Of a DNA stretch of 64,000 nt, positions 47,301 through 58,700 are shown piece by piece. Source of the stretch: Nematostella vectensis (Eukaryota > Cnidaria > Anthozoa > Actiniaria > Edwardsiidae); the NCBI RefSeq assembly GCF_932526225.1, contig NC_064036.1, positions 11,091,181-11,155,180 on the forward strand, given 5' to 3'. Position numbers and translations under genes: made by a program. Below the pieces are notes generated by a model that saw only the letters and a program-made list of their open reading frames with translations, searched no databases and was not told the origin of the DNA. Each line of letters begins with the position of its first letter. Position 1 is the first letter of the stretch.

Positions 47301-49258
47301 GGTTTTCGCTGCCTGAAAAAAAGGTGCTGGATGCTAGGGCATGCTTGGGTTGTTGTTCCACTCCTTTTACTATGCTGCTTGTAGGCGTTTTCTCTTTTTA
47401 GCGAAAAACACATAATTCGTTCTCGCTGGTCACCATCTTAGACACTCGACAGAGTTCGGTTTGTGCCCGAGTGACAAAACGAGTGACGAAGGGGACGTTC
47501 TTTCACCTAATGCTTTAAATGACATACGAAATGACAAGCGATACCAGTACGAGTAACAGCACGCGTTTTCGTTCGCTGGCTATGTGGTGTTCTATCTGTG
47601 TTTTCAGACTTCAGTTAACTCGAGCTCGCTTCCTTTTCTTCCTCATGTCTTCAGTACTCTCCGTCATCCGAACATCCTACTGCTCATGTCCGCCTGCACA
47701 GGGCCGCTGCCCGATCACTTCCGGCTCGTGTTTGAGCCCGTTGAGCGCGGATTTCTGCACAGGCTTCTCCACGTAGACAAAGAGCCTCTAGACGAGGATA
47801 CTGTGCTTGACATCGGGCATGACGTGGCGTGCGGGCTGCTCTATACGCACCAGAGAGGGTTCATACACTGCTACCTCGGCTCACACAGCGTAGTCATCAG
47901 TGAGAGTTATAATGCAAAGGTACACAATAAACAGAAGGTCAACAACCTCGTCCACAGGGCCTTCTGGGTATTATTCAACAGGTAGACGCCATATTTAAAA
48001 TTACACAGAAGCCACTGAGAACAAGACTGTAAGACAGGGGCGTAGCCAGGGGGATGGCCTAGGGCACCCCCCCTTTATCAGCCAAAAATACAGTAAATGT
48101 ATGAGACATTATCTAAAACACAGGAGAAAATGCCTTGAAAGTCCCTTTTGTTTCCCCTTCTGTTAAAAATCCTGGCTACGCCGCTGATAGATCAGTGTCC
48201 TCCATGGACATTAAGAGCGTAGGTAAGGCGTAGCACAGGTAAAAAGGACAAGGCACCAACAAATACAAGGAATGATAAGTTTTTGCATTGTTTTATTTTC
48301 TAAACTACCAAGATTCTCGCTGGTATTGGCTCAGCCAATCATTGCAATCTAAATAGTGAGTTTAATGTATTACGATTCCTATAATTTAATGTCATTTTTG
48401 CCAGATATGCAATTTCAATTACGCACAAGCGGTTAAAGAAAGCGACTCTAGTGGCGAACCCATCAGCCACTGCGAACCCCTGTACGAATGGATGGCGCCT
48501 GAACAGCTCCGGGGTAAGCCCGCTGACAAGCTGGGCGACGTGTACAGCTTCGGCGTGATGGTGTGGGAATGCGTGACGCGCAAGCGACCCTTTGATAACA
48601 TCGCCAACTTCAAGCAAGTGATGGGCCTTGTGGATCCACGCATGCGCAAAGTGTCCAGTAAATGGAGCCAGAACATCCGGGTTCTTATCAAAGACTGCAT
48701 CAGGCCTGCTAAGGAACGGCCTAGCTCAGAACAGGTGAGTTGTGGTACCCCGTAGCTGAAAGTCTCTGGTCTCTAGTCTTACTCTCTACTCTCTAGTAAT
48801 TACTATAAAGCCTTACCTATTCGCTCCTATACCGGTCAAAAACGGTCAGACATGTCGAAATCACGACTCAGCTCGGAGCAGGTAACCGATGGAACCCGGG
48901 AGGCATAAGTTTCTAGCCAAGCTCAGAGCAGGTAATTATACCAATAAAGTTTTAACCCATTCGATCCTATTATGCCGGTGCAAAGGGGTCAGACGTGCAG
49001 ACAGACACGACCCAATTCAGGGCAGTCTGTATTATGCCATTTGAATAGTTTCCTTTTTCCAATGCTAAACTTGACTTTGTCATGTATTCAAAAGCAACAG
49101 AACATGACAGAGAAATCAATGCATTTTACATTCAGGTTTTTGAATGGCTTGACGGCCTCGTCAACTACAGGCTCGTCAACACACGGCCCCTGACGACAGT
49201 ACTTGAACATTGCCCTCCCCTCTTTCCCAAGGTCAAGGTCAAGCTTGAACGCAAATAA
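41358..49258 (+). CDS. TEX14-like ankyrin-repeat pseudokinase (complete, 7 exons)
   Basis: Exons: 41358-41560, 41855-42036, 42533-42598, 46256-46460, 47655-47919, 48405-48734, 49136-49258. Phases agree at every junction; product 457 aa. Residues about 33-120 are two ankyrin repeats (SALFLAAKAGKFAAVEQLLN; TPAHAAAEEGHEECFRLLIS). Residues about 160-440 resemble a protein kinase: a VIIKK lysine near 196 remains, but the glycine loop is absent, HRD is HCY at 290-292, and DFG is NFN at 310-312; APE is intact. The order and wording (LRHPNILLLMSAC, YTHQRGFIH, LYEWMAPEQL) match the N-terminal half of TEX14, the inactive kinase of germ-cell intercellular bridges. Vertebrate TEX14 is about three times longer; this form lacks that C-terminal part. 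ILK is a less good alternative. Donors of exons 1, 2 and 6 are duplicated into their introns. Confidence 0.82.
41539..41625 (+). repeat. Duplicated exon end plus 5' splice site (TEX14-like exon 1)
   Basis: 28 bases covering the last 22 of exon 1 and the first 6 of the intron (accacggcgcggaccctaac + aggtacaa) at 41539-41566 recur exactly at 41598-41625. The donor AACAG|GTACAA is therefore present twice, 59 bases apart. Reading past the first donor meets TAG within 6 codons. Confidence 0.93.
41979..42400 (+). repeat. Diverged tandem copies of exon 2 end plus donor (TEX14-like)
   Basis: gagtgcgccaaggaggcctg, the 3' half of exon 2, recurs at 42090 and 42330. The donor region caagagtgcag|gtaatg has a copy at caagagatcag|gtagag (42253/42254), followed by matching intron sequence (cgaataagagcctcc; cctttcatggtatgact). 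Spacing is about 217-240 bases, with an extra insertion in the middle copy. Confidence 0.8.
43386..45173 (+). CDS. Single-exon protein with RHIM-like motifs and C-terminal helical repeats, nested in an intron
   Basis: 595 aa, ATG at 43386, fully inside intron 3 of the TEX14-like gene and on the same strand. Exons 3 and 4 of the host join in phase without it, so it is a separate, retrogene-like transcription unit or an alternative product. Residues 1-70 are acidic/Ser-rich. Three short amyloid-type motifs resemble the RHIM core (I/V-Q-I/V/L-G): VVQLGDD at 112-118, PIQISNG at 196-202, NVVIGDN at 219-225, set in Asn/Ser-rich spacers. A basic KKRKRR at 161-166 could be a nuclear signal. Residues about 262-595 are alpha-helical with TPR-like pairs (IFLMIEKSIGLRYQKKNEDA; LLALSHTELAALYRREGK). 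I do not recognise a named family. Role by analogy only: assembly of signalling complexes. Confidence 0.8.
   Translation: MDSLAISHLSLEELPQPFSRPSDHGKTDQSIETCGQEEAKHGGQWRSSPESQESGCLSESEEESQEISSCETKNRYDIDYGSQDMPMEAVNIAKAGPSDNYSLNIQNKGNLVVQLGDDREHTFQRQLAVPMKRRNNFHGSNTKILRLRIRNSSQIVGATSKKRKRREVLGYKKGGQLDKNSSTKNVYIDIKDNSGPIQISNGSCNINKYNINIVNSSGNVVIGDNAKCEHNFVTGENVTADGSHPNMLVSPTSPLVVRASKSLAKRTQLIYTLIGDIYPLRENGKWDLFYQSINQRLKIVRNAGQRDVQIFLMIEKSIGLRYQKKNEDALNLLNKANKKISEHALELREFLLALSHTELAALYRREGKKLKTYDALAKAQQNAEMVPSFLVKGFTAYERASTLVIELSLVSYLEPDRDEIKKETKDALRLVILFCEKMLQQNPDIYLRKHIFALLLLAHLDLNCRTSVARSQPVCEGDVKEAEDCIKYVEQKYSQHLNVSLQIQLYMAQGELCFRKAQVQCQKNQTDNCHQQWKNEMYKQAIVHVKMALELAQETNYPIDSQTLKEGLAELSILCGDAHCASITELWTPISQNVQ
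45330..45530. repeat. Dispersed repeat downstream of the 595-aa gene
   Basis: Partner of 35515-35720 (see there). It begins about 150 bases after the stop codon, so it may be part of the 3' UTR. Confidence 0.4.
46485..46626 (+). repeat. Minisatellite, 20-21-bp unit, 7 copies
   Basis: Tandem acacttgattaaggtctaat starting 25 bases after the donor of TEX14-like exon 4 (46460). The unit contains AAGGTCT but not the exon end, so this is not a copy of the splice site. Confidence 0.93.
46640..47650. other. TEX14-like intron 4
   Basis: No exon or clear repeat. Unlike neighbouring DNA it has a GC-richer patch with several CpGs (47030-47200). Confidence 0.35.
48035..48186. mobile_element. Short foldback element
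   Basis: Inverted termini caggggcgtagccaggg / atcctggctacgccgctg in the intron between pseudokinase exons 5 and 6. No coding capacity. Confidence 0.65.
48719..49030 (+). repeat. Tandem copies of exon 6 end plus donor (TEX14-like)
   Basis: The exon end AGCTCAGAACAG|GTGAGT (48734/48735) has related copies agctcggagcag|gtaacc (48881/48882) and agctcagagcag|gtaatt (48931/48932), and a fourth with GT lost (caattcagggcag, 49025). Intervening intron sequence is repeated too (attcgctcctataccggt / attcgatcctattatgccgg; gtcagacatgtcgaaatcacga / gtcagacgtgcagacagacacga). Confidence 0.82.
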
Positions 49259-49726
49259 ATCCTCGGAAGCGTCATCCCAGTACGTTACTTGATATTGAAT
49301 CGCAGCTAGAGACACGTGGAATAGTTATACGGTGACAAGATAGTGAGTGACGAAATTGTTAAAATATTTGATTTTTATGTAAAGTTCTAATAGATATATA
49401 CAGTTATTGCGTATCCAGCAATGTTAGTCTAATATATAGAATAATCAGTATTCTAAAATGTTTCTTTTCTATTTTTGAATTTCTTGTTTGTTATTTAAAT
49501 AATTATACCCTACTTGGTAGAGACGTTTGTGTTGTATCAATGTCAGCTGTTTCTAGTATGACTGTTTGCATTGCACATCTCTCCGTCATTTCTCACGACT
49601 ATCTGAAGCACAGCCAGCGATTGTGGTAAAACGATATCTGCTGAATATTCCACCACAAATGTCATGACGCTGTGCCACGTGATGTCAGGATCGTGCTCTG
49701 ATTTGATACACGATGCAGCCTCTTAT

Positions 49727-52700
49727 TCATGTCCAGCTCTTCTGTACCTCGTCAAACTCATCGGGGGAAATGAAAGGCTGGTCAATACTCCTATCAGGCA
49801 AAAACAACATTCACCATTAGACAAAAAAAAGTTCTCAACCATCTTTCGCACAAACAGCACCTGTATTGTTCAACATTGACCATCACTATACAGAGCAAAG
49901 CACCCTAAATACCACAACCCGGTTGGTCAGAAAAGCATAATTGTTTCTTCACACTTTTAGCGCTTTAGACCAGAAGAGCTGGAAAATCTTTGACAACACT
50001 GTCTTAACAAAATGGCGCGGGCGCGTGATAAAGGAGCATTATTTGTACAAAAGATTCTTATTGTAGTGAGTTGACAAATGGATATTCATGCATACTGCAT
50101 CAGTTTGGTTGCTTGATTAAGAAAAAGCTAACTGGAATTTTCAGTCATGTTCTTTGCAACGAGTCGAGTCTTTTGCGTAACTCTTACCTGATCATCATTT
50201 CCCCGCAGTAAACGCATTCTCCGGCAATTAGCTCATCCAGTTCCGCCTGCAAAATAGCAATATTTCAATGTATTCGATATTCCTAAGCTTTCAGTTCGCC
50301 CAGGTTAGCATTATATAACAGTACTATCAGAAGCTATTCCAAATCTACATTCGAGGCTATAAGAAACGACCATTTGGTATCTGATACAAGAAACTATCTT
50401 TGCGACGATTATCATTATTCGGAAATGTTTTGTTTTCGAACGAGCGAAAACCAGGGGTGCACTTGGGCAGAGCGTGGAAGCCGATCCTCGCAATAAAATT
50501 CCCAACATTCGAAAACAAAGCATTTCCATATAACCTCAAATGATAGCAAGCTGGCAGGCTGATCAATAGCTGAAATCTGAACCCCAGAGAAAGGAAATGG
50601 CACGCTTTTACAGTAAAGTAACAATTCTAAGAACAATAATGATTATAAACCTTGAGCGTGTCCCGCGGTGTATGTGATGATACAGAGGACGTCTCAGCCT
50701 GCAGAGAGCCTGGGTACAACTGATGGCAGAGATCGTGCACTTTGGATCTATGAGAAAACGATATCAGACGGTGGAACACCTCCATATGTACATAATAAAC
50801 GATATCAGACGGTGCAACACCTCCATATGTACATAATAAACGATATCAGACGGTGTAACACCTCCATATGTACATAATAAACGATATCAGACGGTAGAAC
50901 ACCTCCATATGTACATAATAAACGATATCAGACGGTGGAACCCCCATATGTACATAATAAACGATATCAGACGGTAGAACACCTCCATGTGTACATAATA
51001 AACGATATCAGACGGTAGAACACCCCCATGTGTACATAATACACGATATCAGACGGTAGAACACCTCCATGTGTACATAATAAACGATATCAGACGGTGC
51101 AACACCTCCATATGTACATAATAAACGATATCAGACGGTAGAACACCTCCATATGTACATAATAAACGATATCAGACGGTGGAACCCCCATATGTACATA
51201 ATAAACGATATCAGACGGTGGAACACCCATATGTACATAATAAACGATATCAGACGGTGGAAAACCTCCATATGTACATAAAAACGATAACAGACGGTGG
51301 AACCTCCGTGTACATAATAAACGATATCAGACGGTGGAACACCCATATGTACATAAAAAACGATATCAGACGGTGGAACACCCATATGTACATAATAAAC
51401 GATATCAGACGGTGGAACACCTCCATATGTACATAATAAACGATATCAGACGGTGGAACCCCCATATGTACATAATAAACTATATCAGACGGTAGAACAC
51501 CTCCATATGTACATAATAAACGATATCAGACGGTGGAACCCCCATATGTACATAATAAACGATATCAGACGGTAGAACACCTCCATATGTACATAATAAA
51601 CGATATCAGACGGTGGAACCCCCATATGTACATAATAAACGATATCAGACGGTGGAACACCCCCATATGTACATAATAAACGATATCAGACGGTGGAACA
51701 CCTCCATATGTACATAATAAACGATATCAGACGGTGGAACCCCCATATGTACATAATAAACGATATCAGACGGTGGAAAACCTCCATATGTACATAAAAA
51801 AACGATATCAGACGGTGGAACACCCCCATATGTACATAAAAAAACGATATCAGACGGTGGAACACCCCCATATGTACATAATAAACGATATCAGACGGTG
51901 GAAAACCTCCATATGTACATAAAAAAACGATATCAGACGGTGGAACACCCCCATATGTACATAATAAACGATATCAGACGGTGGAACACCCCCATATGTA
52001 CATAAAAAACGATATCAGACGGTGAAACCTCCATATGTACATAATAAACGATATCAGACGGTGGAACCCCCATATGTACATAATAAACGATATCAGACGG
52101 TGGAAAACCTCCATATGTACATAACAAAAACGATATCAGACGGTAGAACACCCCCATGTGTACATAATACACGATATCAGACGGTAGAACACCTCCATGT
52201 GTACATAATAAACGACATCAGACGGTGGAACCTCCATATGTACATAATAAACGATATCAGACGGTGGAACACCTCCATATGTACATAATACACGATATCA
52301 GACGGTGGAACACCCATATGTACATAATAAACGATATCAGACGGTGGAACACCTCCATATGTACATAATAAACGATATCAGACGGTGGAACACCCATATG
52401 TACATAATAAACGATATCAGACGGTGGAAAACCTCCATATGTACATAAAAACGATAACAGACGGTGGAACCTCCGTGTACATAATAAACGATATCAGACG
52501 GTGGAACACCCATATGTACATAAAAAACGATATCAGACGGTGGAACACCCATATGTACATAATAAACGATATCAGACGGTGGAACACCCATATGTACATA
52601 ATTAACGATATCAGACGGTGGAACCTCCATATGCACATAATAAACGATATCAGACGGTAGAACAACCCCATATGTACATAATACACGATATCAGACGGTG

Positions 52701-55700
52701 GAACACATCCATATGTACATAAAAAACGATATCAGACGGTGGAACCTCCATATGTACATAATAAACGATATCAGACGGTGGAACCCCTCCATATGTACAT
52801 AATAAACGATATCAGACGGTGGAACACCCCCATATGTACATAATAAACGATATCAGACGGTGGAACACCCCCATATGTACATAAAAAACGATATCAGACG
52901 GTGGAACCTCCATATGTACATAATACACGATATCAGGCGGTGGAACCTCCATATGTACATAATAAACGATATCAGACGGTGGAACCTCAATATGTACATA
53001 AAAAACGATATCAGACGGTGGAACACCTTCATATGTACATAATACACGATATCAGATGGTGAAACCTCCATATGTACATAATAAACGATATCAGACGGTG
53101 GAACACCTCCATATGTACATAATAAACGATATCAGACGGTGGAACCCCCATATGTACATAATAAACGATATCAGACGGTGGAAAACCTCCATATGTACAT
53201 AAAAAAAACGATATCAGACGGTAGAACACCCCCATGTGTACATAATACACGATATCAGACGGTAGAACACCTCCATGTGTACATAATAAACGATATCAGA
53301 CGGTGGAACCTCCATATGTACATAATAAACGATATCAGACGGTGGAACACCTCCATATGTACATAATACACGATATCAGACGGTGGAACACCCATATGTA
53401 CATAATAAACGATATCAGACGGTGGAACACCTCCATATGTACATAATAAACGATATCAGACGGTGGAACACCCATATGTACATAATAAACGATATCAGAC
53501 GGTGGAAAACCTCCATATGTACATAAAAACGATAACAGACGGTGGAACCTCCGTGTACATAATAAACGATATCAGACGGTGGAACACCCATATGTACATA
53601 AAAAACGATATCAGACGGTGGAACACCCATATGTACATAATAAACGATATCAGACGGTGGAACACCCATATGTACATAATTAACGATATCAGACGGTGGA
53701 ACCTCCATATGCACATAATAAACGATATCAGACGGTAGAACAACCCCATATGTACATAATACACGATATCAGGCGGTGGAACCTCCATATGTACATAATA
53801 AACGATATCAGACGGTGGAACCTCAATATGTACATAAAAAACGATATCAGACGGTGGAACACCTTCATATGTACATAATACACGATATCAGATGGTGAAA
53901 CCTCCATATGTACATAATAAACGATATCAGACGGTGGAACACCTCCATATGTACATAATAAACGATATCAGACGGTGGAACCTCCATATGTACATAATAC
54001 ACGATATCAGGCGGTGGAACCTCCATATGTACATAATAAACGATATCAGACGGTGGAACCTCAATATGTACATAAAAAACGATATCAGACGGTGGAACAC
54101 CTTCATATGTACATAATACACGATATCAGATGGTGAAACCTCCATATGTACATAATAAACGATATCAGACGGTGGAACACCTCCATATGTACATAATAAA
54201 CGATATCAGACGGTGGAACCCCCATATGTACATAATAAACGATATCAGACGGTGGAAAACCTCCATATGTACATAAAAAAAACGATATCAGACGGTGGAA
54301 CACCCCCATATGTACATAATAAACGATATCAGACGGTGGAACCTCCATATGTACATAATAACGATATCAGACGGTGGAACACCCATATGTACATAACGAT
54401 ATCAGACGGTGAAACCTCCATATGTACATAATAAACGATATCAGACGGTGGAACCTCCATATGTACATAAAAAAACGATATCAGACGGTGGAACACCCCC
54501 ATATGTACATAATAAACGATATCAGACGGTGGAAAACCTCCACATGTACATAATAAACGATATCAGACGGTGGAACACCTCCATATGTACATAATAAACG
54601 ATATCAGACGGTGGAAAACCTCCATATGTACATATGGAAAACCCCGAAAACACGGAGTGGGTGGTATTCTGCGCGCATTTTTCCTCCCCCTTCCCCCTGC
54701 GGAGCGCATCATCCAAGATGGCGGCCGGGTTATGCGAACTCCGTGTTTTCGGGGTTTTCGTGCCAGAAAAACTATGAAAGCCTACAGGTAGGCTAGGGAG
54801 ATGTCTTCATAAAGTAAAATATTTTAACATTCGACTACCACCTTTTACAATAGTATATTCTATTCCTCATCTTCATACCTTTGCCTTTCCTTCAAGTGTG
54901 GGGATATCTGAAGCAAAAAAAAAATAATGGTGTAAAGTTCGTGTAGTAGTCCATCACACGTCACAAGTGTAGCGCATTTGACCATGTCTGGCTATTTGTA
55001 CTCGATACTAAACATTTCATTTCTACCACCTGATTAACCGATTGCTCGTCTGGTAGACTGATTGACATGAAGAGCTGATCACACGACTAAAAGGATTTTC
55101 AATTGGTTTATTGATTAATCGAATGGATGATGCGGATTGATTAATTAGCTAGCTGGTCTACCAACTGACTGAGCGATTACTTGTCTGATTGCTGGCTGAT
55201 TAAATGGAGGATATATATCTGTTCTCTTACCTTTTGTATCAGGCAGTTGGTATAAAAGGCGTGATGACAAGGTAATCTATCTGTGCAGTCAGTGTGCTAC
55301 GAGGGGAATCTATCTGTCATCTTACCTCTTGTATGTATCAGGTAGTATGTGTGTAAGGCGTGATGACAAGGTAATCTATCTGTGCAGTCAGTGTGCTGAG
55401 AGGGGAATCTATTTGTCATCTTACCTCTTGTATCAGGCAGTCGGTGTGAAAGGCGTGCTGACAGGGGAATAAGTAGAATCGTCTCGTGAACAGTGGGTAC
55501 TCGCACGTCGAGCACTTCTCATTAGCAGTCACAACTCCGCATCTGAAATAAGAGCCAGATCCAGAATGCCAAACGATCTAGAGATATGTGTAGCTACATT
55601 CGCCTATTTCTAGATACGCCTATCTCTAGATACGCCTACCTCTAGATATCCGAGATACGCCTACCTCTAGATTCGCCTCCCTCTAAATATGCTTACCTCA

Positions 55701-58700
55701 AGGTACGCCTTCCCTTAGATACGCCTACTTCTGGATATTTCTACCTCTAGATACGCCCCAACCCTATTTATGCCTACCTCCAGGTACGCCTACCTATAGA
55801 TACGCCTATCTCTAGATACTCTTATCTCTAGATACGCCTTCCTCTAGATACTCCTATCTCTAGATATTTCTACCTCTAGATACGCCTATCTCTAGATACA
55901 CCTATCTCTAGATACGCCTACCTCTAGATACGCCTACCCTGGATACGCCTACCTCTAGATACGCCTACCACTCTATATGCGTACTTCTAGATACGCCTAC
56001 CCCTAGATACGCCTGCCTCTTGATACGCCTACCTCTTGATACGCCTACCCTAGATACGCCTACCCCTAGATACGCCTGCCTCTTGATACGCCTGCCTCTT
56101 GATACGCCTACCACTCTATATGCCTACTTCTAGATACGCCTACCCCTAGATACGCCTACCCCTAGATACGCCTACCCCTAGATACGCCTACCCCTAGATA
56201 CGCCTACCCCTAGATACGCCTGCCTCTTGATACGCCTGCCTCTTGATACGCCTGCCTCTTGATACGCCTGCCTCTTGATACGCCTGCCTCTTGATACGCC
56301 TACCTCTAGATACGCCTATCTCTAGATACGCCTGCCTCTTGATACGCCTTCCTTTAGATACGCCTACCATTCTATATGCCTACCTCTAGGTATACCTAAT
56401 AAGCTCATCCCATTATGCCCTCGTTAGTATTGTAGCTTACTTGTTCTTGATGTCTTGAATATCGGTTCTTATAGACTTAGCGCTTTCTGTTGCTTCCTGC
56501 GAAACGACAAACAGTTAACACACGGACTGACTAGCAAGAGCACAGGGAGCCCACTCAACTCAGCGCATTGTTTATTTAGCATGTGCTTTGGACTTCGTTT
56601 ATGAATATCAATTAGGTCACGAAGTTCAGAGGGGGCAGGAGTTTGTTTTCGTTCAATACATAGAGTGGTCGGGTGGGTATAGAATTAGTATTCTGAGCAC
56701 GCAAATATGACCCACCCGGCTCTTTGTATCGAATGCAAAGAAACTCCTGCCCCCTCTGGAGGTTTTTTTATGTCGAATTTTTCGCCGAGATGTCGTGGTC
56801 AGACATGTTTCCATGACAGATTTTAAGGTGAGATGAGATTTTAAATCGCAATTGATCTTTCGCCTGTGCGAACAATTGCCATCGGAAGTTAGCTCCATCA
56901 TCACTCTAGCGATATATGTGGAGAAATTTATTTTTTGCTTTGATTTTATTTAAATACAAAAAAAATCAGCAGAAGTGGTGTGACGGAGTTTGGAAATAAC
57001 TTTCCACCCTTGTCTGAACTTAAGACTTTAGGTTTTTGCAAAACCCGAATAATTCTGAAAAAAATCGACGCAGGGGTATAGAAAAGGTGTTTCAAACATG
57101 AATGGATGCAATAAAGAGTAGGGCATATGGTTTTGGAAGGAGTTTTATTGAAAGCTTCGTGATCTAATTGATATTCATAAACGAAGTCCAAAGCACATGC
57201 TAAATAAACAATGCGCTGAGTTGAGTTGGCTCCCTGTGGCAAGAGTACTCACGGCAATCACAAAAAAACCCATCCAGGTTTATTAAATGGCCTTTCATTT
57301 GTCAAAAAAAAAAAAATCAAAGATTTTGGTATGTTCAGCTCACATAAAGCGGGTGGAGATGGATTGAAAAATTCAGTTTTAGGTCTCGGTAGAGGGTGTA
57401 TATTCTCTCAAACCTTTGAAAATGTGTTGAGTGAGGCGTCTAGATCACCTGTATTTAAAGGAAAATAACTTCATTTCTGTTTGTTGGCGAATCGACCGCA
57501 ATTCATTTATAACAATTCGTGAATAGGTTAAAGTGACCATGAACAATATCGTTTTTTGCACTTTTTTCAGCATCACGATGTGAGTTTCTTGTGATGAACA
57601 TCATTGCTGAAACTTACCTGCATTTCGTCTTTGAGATCTTGAATATGCTGATTATACTCCTGCAGCGACGAACAGATCGCATCCTGAAAATGGGCAAAAA
57701 CAGAAACTCTGACTAGTTCTCAATAAACTATTCCCTGTGTGTTCAGTGCAGCGAACACGCCTTAATACTATCAGCAGCTATTCGAATCAGCGAGGAAACA
57801 AGGTAATTGCAGCTGCGTTTTGAAGGTAGGACCATTTCTGAACTTAAGCACTTTTCAAAGGGAACTCGACCATTCTTTGATTGGAAGAGCTCATATCAAA
57901 CGATTCCGTTTTGAAAATAGTTGTATCGTTTTCAGTTTTCGCCCGCCTCAGACTCAAGGGCGTTAGATTCTCGACGCTGGCAACAGGACGCCGACTTGTG
58001 CACTTTTCCACGTGCATATTTGTGTTGGGTCGTAAAGAAAAGGTCCTGAGCACGACGTGGCGCTGATAAAAATCCGCGATCCAGCGTCTAGTTCCCCGCG
58101 TCTGGGGTCTAACCAATCCTTCTTTTAAACGATTCGATGTTTATCCGTTCCACATACTCTTTCTCCTTGGCACAGCTGCAGCAGGCCTCGAAATATTTGG
58201 GAGGACGGGGGAGGGTTTGGGGTAGAAAAAAACAAAACAAATAAAATAATTGGGGTACAGCCATGCCTCTACAGGTCACTTCCTTATTTGTTGTTGTTGT
58301 TGGAAATATTAAGGGAGGGGGATGTATCCCGGTGCCCCATCGCCTGATGCGGCCCTTAGAGGTGAGTCAAGATCTAGACGTCTTGGCTCTATGACTTCTC
58401 GGCTTTCCTGATTAGTATACCTTGAAGTGGTCTATGGTCACAAAGTCTTGGAAGAATGGCAGAATGTCCTCTATCTTCAGTAGTTCGCATTGATTCAAGA
58501 ATTCCATCGCCCTGTAAAAAAGCCAAAATTGAATTGAGACAACGCCCCTGACACATCTGCATGATAAATGATATAAGGGGATACTTGCCCGCTTGTGTTT
58601 TCACAATTTGATTTCATAATATGATAATTGAATTAAATACAAGTATATGTCCACCTACTTTTTGACGTCATGCTCCTCCTCGACCACGTGACGTGCAATG

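Noticed and set aside
49088-49315. Minus ORF of 75 codons
   Set aside because: It is the antisense of the last TEX14-like exon (49136-49258), which joins in phase and ends with a stop.
50757-54634. Many ORFs of 60-99 codons on both strands
   Set aside because: All are readings of the 40-bp minisatellite in different frames.
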